Shown: positions 1-5,464 of the stretch, piece after piece
Layout: each line of letters opens with the position of its first letter
Numbering within the stretch: the stretch's first letter is position 1
Assembly (NCBI GenBank): GCA_002500665.1
Contig: DLRY01000096.1
Span: 21,423 to 27,976, forward strand
Origin: Opitutia bacterium UBA7876
GTDB lineage: Bacteria > Verrucomicrobiota > Verrucomicrobiia > Opitutales > Seribacteraceae
Reading direction: 5' to 3'
Length of the DNA stretch: 6,554 nucleotides
Position numbers and translations under genes: made by a program
Notes under the pieces: generated by a model
Databases searched by the model: none
Told to the model about the DNA's origin: nothing
What the model saw: only the letters and a program-made list of their open reading frames with translations

Positions 1-43
1 GGGCGTCCTCAAGGATGGAATTGGTTTGAGCGGAATCCTGCAT
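1..43 (-). CDS. Start of an unidentified gene downstream of purM (partial, runs off left edge)
   Basis: An ATG at 41-43 on the minus strand opens a frame reading MQDSAQTNSILEDA to the window edge, 14 codons with no stop. It lies 4 bases after the purM stop codon, the spacing expected of the next gene in an operon. The in-frame codons immediately upstream (GAC GAC GTT ACG) offer no alternative start. No Shine-Dalgarno sequence precedes the ATG, which fits the rest of the window. The peptide is too short to assign to a family. The call rests on position and an open frame only, so it could be a chance ORF. Confidence 0.35.
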   Translation of the reverse strand, partial: MQDSAQTNSILEDA

Positions 44-47
44 GTCG

Positions 48-1241
48 TCAACCGTACTGAAGGGTCAGGTCTTCCCGGGTGATGGTCAGGTGATTGCCGC
101 CCTCGGTCTTCCCGGATTTCTCTGTTCTTCCGATCACTTGGGCTTCGATGCCGAACTGCCGGGCTACCTCGACCACTTGCCGGTCGAGTTCGGGGAGGCA
201 ATAGACCTCGAACCGGTGACCCATGTTGTAGACTTGGTGCATCTCCACGTCAGAGGTGCCCGAAACCTTCTGGATTTCACGGAAGAGGGGGGGGATTTCA
301 AAGAGGTTGTCCTTTACGTGGTGAACGCCCGTACCGAAGCGAAGGCACTTGGTTTGTCCGCCTCCCGAGCAATGGACCAGCCCGAGAATACCGTTCTTCA
401 ATTCGGAAACGAGAGCCTTGACCACGGGAAGGTAGGTTCGCGTGGGGCTCAAGAGGGCTTCCCCTACGGAAAAGGAAGAATCGGGAAGCGCATCAGTCAT
501 GCGGTGAGGACCGCAGTAGAGATACTCCGGCTCGGTTCGGGGGTCAAAGGTTTCCGGATATTGATCTCGGTAGTGTGAGCAGAGAAGCTCATGCCTGGCG
601 CTGGTCAGGCCATTGCTGCCGATTCCGCTATTGGCGGAATTCTCGTAGGAGGCCTGTCCGCAGGAGGATAGACCTACGATCGACAAACCGGGACGAATAC
701 GGGCGTTGTCGATGATGCCGTCCCTCGGGCAAACGGCCACGGCACAGGAGTCCACCGCGACGGTTCCGGTGAGGTCTCCGACATCGGCGGTCTCCCCTCC
801 CCCACTTTTGATCTCGATGCCATGGTCGCGCAGGTTCTGGAGGAAAAGTTCCGTTCCCTCGATCAGCGCCGCGAGGGCTTCCCCGGGGAAATTGCGGGCA
901 TTCCTGTTGACCGTGCTGGATAGGACGACTTGGTCCCAGATTCCCACGCAGGCCAAGTCGTCGAGGTTCATCACGATGCTGTCCTGCGCGATTCCATGAA
1001 AGACCTTGGCGTCGCCGGTCTCTCTGTACCAGAGATAGGCCAGAATGGACTTCGTGCCCGCCCCGTCCGAGTGGATGACGTTGCAGAGCTTGTCATCGTT
1101 GGTCAGCAAGTCGCTCGTGACCTTGCAGAATGCTCCCGGAAAGATTCCCTTGTCCATCTTGTCCACGACCTTGTGAACCTCGCTTTTGCTGGAGGAAACT
1201 CCCCGTGCGTTGTACCTGGATTGTGAAAGGTTGTCTGACAT
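48..1241 (-). CDS. purM: Phosphoribosylformylglycinamidine cyclo-ligase (AIR synthase), long Bacteroidota-type form
   Basis: PurM closes FGAM to 5-aminoimidazole ribonucleotide using ATP, the fifth step of cytoplasmic purine synthesis. The 397-residue product carries the family signatures in order: SRYNARGVSSSK near residue 8, the ATP/substrate loop HSDGAGTKS (57-65, with D59 and K64), MNLDDLACVG (91-100), the glycine-rich SGGGETADVGD (146-156), GSNGLTSARH (208-217), then LSPTRTY, VHCSGGGQTK and NMGHRFEVY in the C-terminal half. It is longer than the roughly 345-residue enterobacterial enzyme and resembles, from memory, the roughly 390-residue Bacteroidota PurM. The ATG at 1241 was chosen because conserved sequence begins just after it. 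The longer frame back to 1373 would overlap the divergent acetyltransferase gene and adds no conserved residues; an ATG at 1271 (ten residues longer) cannot be excluded. There is no clear ribosome binding site. The next minus-strand gene follows after 4 bases. Confidence 0.95.
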   Translation of the reverse strand: MSDNLSQSRYNARGVSSSKSEVHKVVDKMDKGIFPGAFCKVTSDLLTNDDKLCNVIHSDGAGTKSILAYLWYRETGDAKVFHGIAQDSIVMNLDDLACVGIWDQVVLSSTVNRNARNFPGEALAALIEGTELFLQNLRDHGIEIKSGGGETADVGDLTGTVAVDSCAVAVCPRDGIIDNARIRPGLSIVGLSSCGQASYENSANSGIGSNGLTSARHELLCSHYRDQYPETFDPRTEPEYLYCGPHRMTDALPDSSFSVGEALLSPTRTYLPVVKALVSELKNGILGLVHCSGGGQTKCLRFGTGVHHVKDNLFEIPPLFREIQKVSGTSDVEMHQVYNMGHRFEVYCLPELDRQVVEVARQFGIEAQVIGRTEKSGKTEGGNHLTITREDLTLQYG

Positions 1242-1258
1242 CACCGATATCTTGCTTG

Positions 1259-1264
1259 ATTGTA
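1259..1264 (-). promoter_or_regulatory. Candidate -10 box for purM
   Basis: Read on the minus strand, the 59-base gap between purM and the divergent acetyltransferase gene contains TACAAT, five of six matches to the sigma-70 -10 consensus, 17 bases upstream of the purM ATG. No good -35 hexamer lies 16-18 bases further upstream. The implied 5' leader would be only about 10 bases, which fits the absence of a Shine-Dalgarno sequence. This is a weak call from one hexamer. Confidence 0.25.
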
Positions 1265-1300
1265 GGCTCATACGGAAGCAATTTCGTTGTTCCAAGACAA

Positions 1301-2146
1301 ATGTCCGTGAAACCCAAGGGAAAAGTCCAAGCGTATGGTGAACTTGCAGCATTTTTTCGCAAGTCCGAACCATTTCTTCTTCAGGCCGAATGTCTGAACA
1401 ACCTCTTTTGGGAGGTCGTTCGAAAGTCTCGGGAGAAGGGAAGGACCACTTGGTCCGGAAACGTCTTCGAGGGTGGGAAAATTTCCCTGAGTAGTCTCAT
1501 TACGCCTTCCGGGTATCTTCTGGTCTCGCACTGCCGGGGAGATGCCCTAACTCGCCTGGCCGCCTATGGCCGAAAGAAAAACTGGAAGCTCAAGGGGGTT
1601 ACCGGTCCCTCCGAATCCGTGCTTTCGTTCCGGCGGTGCTGGATGGGAGGGGAAGATGAGCTCGTTTCGGAAAGAAGCGAATTTACCATTTACGGCGCCG
1701 CTTGCCGCCGCTCCGCTCCGGGAAGCGGAATTTTCCGCCTCAAGTCCGTAGAGCCGGAAAGTTGGCCGAGGGTCGAATCCTGGGCGGTGCAGTTTGCGCG
1801 TGAATCGGTTCCTCCCCTCAATTCAACCGTCCTTTTGGCAATGACCAAGGAAATGATGCTTCGCAAAAACCTGTTCTTTCTGGACAAGGAGGGAGTCGGC
1901 CCCTGCGCCATGGGCGGGTTCGGACGTTCCACCCCCAACAGCCTTGTGATCAACGAGGTGTTCGTGCCCCAGCGCTTGAGGAGGAAGGGATATGGCGGTG
2001 AGTTGATCCAGGGCCTGCTTTGCGAAGCGGGAGCCAGGGGCTACCGAAAATGCATCCTCTTCAGTGACTTCAAGGGTGAGGAAAACCTCTATGATCGCCT
2101 TGGCCTCGAGCGCCTTGGCAGGTTTAGCGAGAGAAATTTTCCCTGA
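1301..2146 (+). CDS. GNAT-family N-acetyltransferase, two-domain
   Basis: This 281-residue protein probably transfers an acyl group from acyl-CoA to an unknown amine. The C-terminal part (about residues 150-281) has the GNAT fold signatures: a strand INEVFV (218-222), the acetyl-CoA pyrophosphate loop RRKGYGG (227-233, R-x-x-G-x-G), an amphipathic helix after it, a following strand KCILFSDF, and the late motif ENLYDRLGLERLGRF in which Y264 occupies the usual catalytic tyrosine position. Residues 15-120 look like the substrate-side N-terminal half seen in some stand-alone acetyltransferases: EPFLLQAECLNNL (23-35), then LKGVTGPSESVLSFRRCW (97-114). The ATG at 1301 was preferred because upstream codons in the same frame overlap purM and encode a Cys/Pro-rich stretch unlike protein. 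No Shine-Dalgarno sequence is seen. The gene is divergent from purM and convergent with xseA, so the neighbours say nothing about its substrate. Confidence 0.82.
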   Translation: MSVKPKGKVQAYGELAAFFRKSEPFLLQAECLNNLFWEVVRKSREKGRTTWSGNVFEGGKISLSSLITPSGYLLVSHCRGDALTRLAAYGRKKNWKLKGVTGPSESVLSFRRCWMGGEDELVSERSEFTIYGAACRRSAPGSGIFRLKSVEPESWPRVESWAVQFARESVPPLNSTVLLAMTKEMMLRKNLFFLDKEGVGPCAMGGFGRSTPNSLVINEVFVPQRLRRKGYGGELIQGLLCEAGARGYRKCILFSDFKGEENLYDRLGLERLGRFSERNFP

Positions 2147-2182
2147 GGAAGACCCGTCATTGCTCAACCCTCAGCTGACGGG
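2143..2182. repeat. Two interleaved inverted repeats at the convergent acetyltransferase/xseA junction
   Basis: CTGAGG (2143-2148) pairs with CCTCAG (2169-2174), and CCCGTCA (2153-2159) pairs with TGACGGG (2176-2182); both matches are perfect. The two stems interleave, so they are alternatives or a pseudoknot rather than nested. They cover both stop codons of the convergent genes (TGA at 2144-2146; the xseA TGA at 2157-2159 on the minus strand). No run of T follows on either strand, so this is not a standard intrinsic terminator. It may still limit readthrough or protect the 3' ends of both transcripts. Confidence 0.35.
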
Positions 2183-3374
2183 AGCCGTCGGCGAAGGTTG
2201 CCTTGACCCGCTTGCCCTTCGCAAGCGCCTTGGCTTTGTCCATGATCTTGCCGTCCTCGTCCTGGAAGTATGCAAAGCCTTTCTTGAGCGATGAGGCCAA
2301 GCTCCCTCCTTCCAGCCGTTGCCCGAGTGTTTTCACGACGTATTGATTATGCTCGAAGAAGGTAACGGTTTTTCTGGAGATCCTCGACTCCAGGTCATCC
2401 AGAAACTGGTGCTGGAACTCGATGCGGGACTCGGGCGAGCAGTTCCTCAGTCTGCCTTCGACGAGCCCAAGGCGATCCATGGTCCGGCCGATGGAGCTTT
2501 CGGGAATCCTTTCCAGGCGTTCCCCTAGCTCGACGAGCAATTCCCTCATCCTGACGTGTTCGGAACTGATCCACTCGGCTGCCGCGGAGGGAGTCTCGGC
2601 CCGGAAATCGGCACTGAAGTCGGTCAGGACGAAATCGGTCTGATGCCCGATTGCGGAAATCGTCGGGATTGGACTATCGGCAACCCGGCGGACGAGGTTT
2701 TCGTCGTTGAAGGCCCACAGGTCCTCGATGGACCCTCCTCCTCGGGCAAGAACAATGAGGTCGATCCCCGGGAAGGAAAGGGCTTCTTCAAAGGCCCGAC
2801 CCAAGGATGCAGGCGCATCCTTGCCCTGCACTTGCGAATTAAAAATAAATACGGAGCCATTCCAGCTTCTTCGTTCCAGAATGCTCAGAAAATCCTGCAG
2901 GGCGGCTCCGCTCAGGGAGGTGATGATTGCAAGGTTGCGGGCTAGACGCGGCAGGGGGCGCTTGCGCGATTCCTCAAAAAGGCCTTCCTCGAGTAGCTTT
3001 TTCTTCAGGCGCTCGAATTGCATGCGCATGCTTCCCGTCCCGTCCTGCATCATGTGCCTGACGCGGATTTGATATTCGCCCCTCGGTTCGTAGACGGTAA
3101 CTTGCCCGTAGGCGATGCATTCGTCCCCCTCTTGGGGAACGAATCCCAGGGAACTTGCGTCCCCCTTGAAGAGAACGGCCTTCAGCTGACTGCTTCCGTC
3201 CTTGAGCACGAAGTACCTGTGGCCGCTTGGGTGGGCGCTCAGGTTCGAGATTTCGCCGCTGACCCAGAGGGGATGAAAACCGGATTCCAGGATCCGCTTG
3301 ATCTCCCGGGTCAGGTCGGAAACCCTCCAGACGTCCGAGTGGTCCTGGTGTTGCTCGAACAAGTCAGTCTGCAT
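2157..3374 (-). CDS. xseA: Exodeoxyribonuclease VII large subunit
   Basis: XseA is the catalytic subunit of exonuclease VII, which degrades single-stranded DNA from both ends during repair. The 405-residue protein starts with an OB-fold nucleic-acid domain (about 14-108: VWRVSDLTREIK, PLWVSGEISNL, GHRYFVLKD, VYEPRGEYQ). The catalytic domain follows: KRPLP (138-142), ITSLSGAALQD ending at D161, ARGGGSIEDLWAFN with R211, and GHQTD with H244 and D247. These match E. coli D155, R205, H238 and D241. The C-terminal LKKGFAYFQDEDGK and a charged end are also typical. The helical stalk is rather short (E. coli XseA has 456 residues). The ATG at 3374 was chosen over a TTG at 3404 because it gives the usual short leader before VWRVSDL. 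It overlaps the upstream VTT gene by 11 bases, which suggests translational coupling. No gene for the partner XseB is present in the window. Confidence 0.96.
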   Translation of the reverse strand: MQTDLFEQHQDHSDVWRVSDLTREIKRILESGFHPLWVSGEISNLSAHPSGHRYFVLKDGSSQLKAVLFKGDASSLGFVPQEGDECIAYGQVTVYEPRGEYQIRVRHMMQDGTGSMRMQFERLKKKLLEEGLFEESRKRPLPRLARNLAIITSLSGAALQDFLSILERRSWNGSVFIFNSQVQGKDAPASLGRAFEEALSFPGIDLIVLARGGGSIEDLWAFNDENLVRRVADSPIPTISAIGHQTDFVLTDFSADFRAETPSAAAEWISSEHVRMRELLVELGERLERIPESSIGRTMDRLGLVEGRLRNCSPESRIEFQHQFLDDLESRISRKTVTFFEHNQYVVKTLGQRLEGGSLASSLKKGFAYFQDEDGKIMDKAKALAKGKRVKATFADGSRQLRVEQ

Positions 3375-4041
3375 GCTTTTTTCTTTTGAGAAAGAGCCTG
3401 CCAAGCAAGAACATTACTACTATCATGGAGGCACCCCCATACAAGTAGGCCCAATTTCCTCCGAAAATACCCGCAAAGGCAAGTACGTAACCGCATCCAG
3501 TGAAGGCAAGAACGGGGATGGAAACTATTAGGTAGGCCAAGAAGGGCATCTTCAGAAGAGCCAGACCGTAATTTGTAAAAATGAACGGAACACCAGGGGT
3601 GAGCCTTAGGATCAGAGCCCATTGCATAAGGTTTTCGGAAGGCTTTTCAGGCAACTGATACTTGGTCTTCGAAAGAATTTTTTCAATGAGCGAACGGCCG
3701 GGTTTGCGGGCAAACCAGTAAGTCCAGCATAGGTTGATTGCGAGGGCGAGGGCGCAGTTGAGGCAGGCCAACCAAGGACCGTGCTCGTCCCCCCAGTAGC
3801 CGGCTAGGGTAAGAAGGGGGGCAACCGGCAGGATGAAACCGGGAAGAATTGCGATGGAGCAGAACAGCCAAAAGCCGTTTTGCAGGACGAACTTCTTGAA
3901 GGACACCCACCCACTCTCGATCAAGAGCTTTCCCTCTTCCCCTGCTATGGCCACGAAGGACAAGTACCCAATGAAAAGAAGGGCGAACAGAAAAAGTACG
4001 CAAAGAGCCAGCTGAAAAAGCTTCTTCGGGTTAGGTTCCAA
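3364..4041 (-). CDS. VTT/TVP38 (SNARE-associated Golgi, DedA-related) membrane protein with TTG start
   Basis: This 225-residue polytopic inner-membrane protein belongs to the VTT-domain superfamily (PF09335-like), whose characterised members move lipids between membrane leaflets; the substrate here is unknown. The N-terminus has a hydrophobic span (about 9-32). The core signature PGFILPVAPLLTLAGYWG (67-84) is the first re-entrant/helix segment, followed by a span at 90-111 ending in WFARKPGRS. The second half signature LILRLTPGVPFIFTNYGLA (143-161) contains the conserved Arg-x-x-Pro-x-x-Pro pattern (R146, P149, P152). Two more spans (about 166-190 and 197-218) and a basic tail RKKHAD follow. 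The start must be TTG at 4041: an in-frame TAA lies nine codons upstream, no ATG or GTG lies between, and the first internal ATG falls near residue 139, past the core motif. It starts 33 bases after the pilin-like gene and ends inside xseA. Confidence 0.88.
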   Translation of the reverse strand: MEPNPKKLFQLALCVLFLFALLFIGYLSFVAIAGEEGKLLIESGWVSFKKFVLQNGFWLFCSIAILPGFILPVAPLLTLAGYWGDEHGPWLACLNCALALAINLCWTYWFARKPGRSLIEKILSKTKYQLPEKPSENLMQWALILRLTPGVPFIFTNYGLALLKMPFLAYLIVSIPVLAFTGCGYVLAFAGIFGGNWAYLYGGASMIVVMFLLGRLFLKRKKHAD

Positions 4042-4074
4042 GGATTTTGCTGGCGAAGCCCAGTCTGCTTATCC

Positions 4075-4317
4075 CTATTTCGGGTTCAGCACCCGAACGG
4101 GCGTCTCGTTGGCATCAAGGCCCGAGTTCCATTCGGATGAAGCCGGAAAGGGCTGGTTGGATGCGGGAGAGGATTCCTTCTGCGGTGAAAGGCGACCCGG
4201 TGCCAAGGAATTGTAGATCGGGATCGCCAGAAACACGGCTAAGCCAATGATCATCAGTACGATGACAAGTTCCAACTTGCTGAATCCTCGGGTGGTTTTG
4301 TTTGTCGGTTGTAGCAT
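4075..4317 (-). CDS. Very short type IV pilin/pseudopilin-like protein
   Basis: The 80-residue product has a class III prepilin signal. An 11-residue basic, polar leader ends in G11, followed by FSKLELVIVLMIIGLAVFL. Counting from the predicted cleavage site, F is +1, glutamate is +5 as required for assembly, and proline is +22 within AIPIY, the usual kink position. The hydrophobic helix therefore matches pilins and pseudopilins well. Lysine at +3 is unusual. The mature protein would have only 69 residues: after the helix comes a Pro/Ser/Asn-rich tail with no room for the globular beta-sheet domain of a normal pilin, so it could be a minor pseudopilin or a microprotein borrowing the prepilin signal. 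No prepilin peptidase or assembly ATPase gene is nearby. The ATG at 4317 lacks a Shine-Dalgarno sequence. It sits between a 57-residue membrane protein gene (48 bases upstream) and the VTT gene (33 bases downstream). Confidence 0.78.
   Translation of the reverse strand: MLQPTNKTTRGFSKLELVIVLMIIGLAVFLAIPIYNSLAPGRLSPQKESSPASNQPFPASSEWNSGLDANETPVRVLNPK
4079..4097 (-). repeat. Perfect 7-bp stem-loop at the 3' end of the pilin-like gene
   Basis: TTCGGGT (4079-4085) and ACCCGAA (4091-4097) are perfect inverted copies around a 5-base loop. In the minus-strand transcript the hairpin lies within the last codons of the pilin-like gene, ending two bases before its TAG stop, and about 37 bases upstream of the TTG start of the VTT gene. 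No T-run follows, so it is not a classic terminator. It could stabilise or process the mRNA between the two genes. Confidence 0.4.
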
Positions 4318-4365
4318 AAGTGGTGGCCAAAATGGGCTTGTTCTGAGTCTGTCGGAAATCAGTCG

Positions 4366-4539
4366 TCAAGTTCGCAGAAGCCAGAACAACAGACCGGGCA
4401 AAAGAATTCCGAGGGAGGCTACGGCCCCGATCACGAGCTGGGCCCGGAAGGCCTTTTTGCGATTTTCAGGGGTCCATGGCGAAGGTGGATTACCCCAGTC
4501 GTCATCGTTTGGGTCTTGCTCTTTGAAATCCTTTTCCAT
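4366..4539 (-). CDS. Small single-span membrane protein, 57 residues, unknown function
   Basis: I do not recognise this protein. Residues 1-24 are acidic and Pro/Trp-rich (MEKDFKEQDPNDDDW, then NPPSPWTPEN), residues 25-33 are basic (NRKKAFR), and residues 34-55 form one hydrophobic span (LVIGAVASLGILLPGLLFWLL) ending in RT. The basic residues next to the span predict the N-terminus in the cytoplasm. The ATG at 4539 is chosen over a TTG at 4578 because a plausible promoter overlaps the extra codons. It appears to be the first gene of the minus-strand run leading to the pilin-like, VTT and xseA genes. The overlapping plus-strand ORF has no recognisable features. Coding status rests on the clean soluble-plus-span layout and gene order, so it remains uncertain. 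Confidence 0.55.
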   Translation of the reverse strand: MEKDFKEQDPNDDDWGNPPSPWTPENRKKAFRAQLVIGAVASLGILLPGLLFWLLRT

Positions 4540-4549
4540 CAATGATTGG

Positions 4550-4578
4550 GTTCTAAACCAAGCAATTTCCAAAATCAA
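4550..4578 (-). promoter_or_regulatory. Candidate sigma-70 promoter for the four-gene minus-strand operon
   Basis: On the minus strand TTGATT (4573-4578; four of six matches to TTGACA, all in the first four positions) is separated by exactly 17 bases from TAGAAC (4550-4555; four of six matches to TATAAT). Transcription would begin only a few bases before the ATG at 4539, giving an almost leaderless mRNA. That agrees with the missing Shine-Dalgarno sequence. Both hexamers are imperfect, so this is a moderate-to-weak call. Confidence 0.35.
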
Positions 4579-4583
4579 AGAAA

Positions 4584-4597
4584 TTAAGGAACCTTAA
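4584..4597. promoter_or_regulatory. 14-base palindrome in the divergent tyrA promoter region (possible operator)
   Basis: TTAAGG (4584-4589), AA, CCTTAA (4592-4597) is a perfect inverted repeat with 6-base arms. It lies 12 bases upstream of the tyrA ATG and just upstream of the candidate -35 of the divergent operon. The position suits a regulator binding site acting on either gene set. Alternatively it would form a small hairpin in the tyrA leader. Such short palindromes also occur by chance. Confidence 0.3.
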
Positions 4598-4609
4598 CCC
4601 TTTACCGAC

Positions 4610-5464
4610 ATGTTCGAGCAGGCAACCATCATAGGCCCGGGTCTCCTGGGGGCGTCCCTCGGGATGGCCTTGCGTCGGCGTTCCGTGTCGGAACGGACCG
4701 TGGTCTGGGCAAGGAACCCGGACCGGCTGGAGGATTGTCGCAAAAGCGAATGGTGCGACCAGGCGGAAGCGGAGCTGGAGGCCGCCCTCGAAGGGAGCGA
4801 GCTTGTGGTGGTCTGCACCCCGGTCGCCAGCATTCCCCGCTTTGTTTCCCATGCCCTGACGGCTTGTGGGACTGGTTCGATCGTGACCGACGTGGGAAGC
4901 GTGAAGGGAGAAATTTGCCGGGCCGCGGAGGAGGCGGGCGGTGAAGGCGCCTTTCTCGGTTCCCATCCTATTGCGGGCTCGGAAAAATCAGGCATGGGTT
5001 TCGCCTCTGCGGATCTTTTCGAGAATAGGCCCTGCATCCTTACACCAACCGGGACAACCGACCAAGCCGTCAGGGATACCACAAGGGCCTTTTGGGAAAG
5101 GCTGGGGATGAAGGTTCATTTCATGACCCCTGACGAGCACGACCAGGCCTTTGCTTTCCTCAGCCACCTGCCTCACCTGCTTGCCTCCTCCCTCGCCCAT
5201 TGCCTGGATGGCGCGGCAGGGAACTGGACGGACCTATCAGGCAAAGGTCTACTCGACACTACCCGGATTGCCGAGGGGGATCCTGCCCTTTGGGAGCAGA
5301 TCATGAGGATGAACAAAGACAACCTCCTGAACTCCGTCAAGGAACTGGAGGCGTCGCTTGGGACGGCCAAGGAGCTCATTCGGGCAGGGGATGAGGATGG
5401 GCTGAAGAAGTTTCTGGAGTTAGGGGCCGAATTTCGCAGGAGCCTCGGCGACGGGGTGAAATGA
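4610..5464 (+). CDS. tyrA: Prephenate (or arogenate) dehydrogenase
   Basis: TyrA oxidatively decarboxylates prephenate to 4-hydroxyphenylpyruvate (or arogenate to tyrosine), the committed step of tyrosine synthesis. The 284-residue protein has an N-terminal Rossmann domain with GPGLLG (9-14), VVVCTPV (66-72) and TDVGSVK (93-99). Next come the catalytic loop GSHPIAGSEKSG (117-128, H119 equivalent to the conserved catalytic histidine), a helical dimer domain with SHLPHLLASSLAH (185-197), and TTRIAEGDPALW (217-228) with the substrate-binding Arg position R219. There is no ACT or chorismate mutase domain, so it is the minimal monofunctional form. The residues after the second strand are WARNP (A34, R35), lacking the Asp typical of NAD-specific members, which hints at NADP use. 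The ATG at 4610 begins directly before the first Rossmann strand. No Shine-Dalgarno sequence is at proper spacing (the only AAGGA is 19 bases away). The stop overlaps the aroA start as ATGA. Confidence 0.95.
   Translation: MFEQATIIGPGLLGASLGMALRRRSVSERTVVWARNPDRLEDCRKSEWCDQAEAELEAALEGSELVVVCTPVASIPRFVSHALTACGTGSIVTDVGSVKGEICRAAEEAGGEGAFLGSHPIAGSEKSGMGFASADLFENRPCILTPTGTTDQAVRDTTRAFWERLGMKVHFMTPDEHDQAFAFLSHLPHLLASSLAHCLDGAAGNWTDLSGKGLLDTTRIAEGDPALWEQIMRMNKDNLLNSVKELEASLGTAKELIRAGDEDGLKKFLELGAEFRRSLGDGVK

Noticed and set aside
42..578. 178-codon open frame on the plus strand opposite the purM 3' half
   Set aside because: It lies wholly antisense to well-conserved purM motifs and has no recognisable domain; typical of antisense open frames at this GC content.
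1242..1373. 44-residue N-terminal extension of PurM starting at 1373
   Set aside because: It would overlap the divergent acetyltransferase gene, and family similarity starts only after the ATG at 1241.
3375..3404. Ten-residue longer XseA from a TTG at 3404
   Set aside because: The ATG at 3374 is the stronger codon and gives a normal N-terminal length before the OB-fold.
4079..4097. Intrinsic terminator after the pilin-like gene
   Set aside because: The hairpin lies inside the coding region and is not followed by a T-run on the minus strand.
4366..4539. Possibility that the 57-residue protein is XseB, the small subunit of exonuclease VII
   Set aside because: XseB is a soluble helical protein of about 70-80 residues; this one has a hydrophobic membrane span and none of the XseB Leu/Glu-rich helix pattern.
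4247..4597. 116-codon plus-strand open frame over the pilin-like and 57-residue genes
   Set aside because: Composition looks random and it has no domain, whereas the opposite strand encodes a clear prepilin signal with E+5 and P+22. It would also run almost into tyrA.
4540..4609. A sigma-70 promoter for tyrA on the plus strand
   Set aside because: TTGGGT at 4546 could serve as a -35, but no acceptable -10 hexamer lies 16-18 bases downstream.
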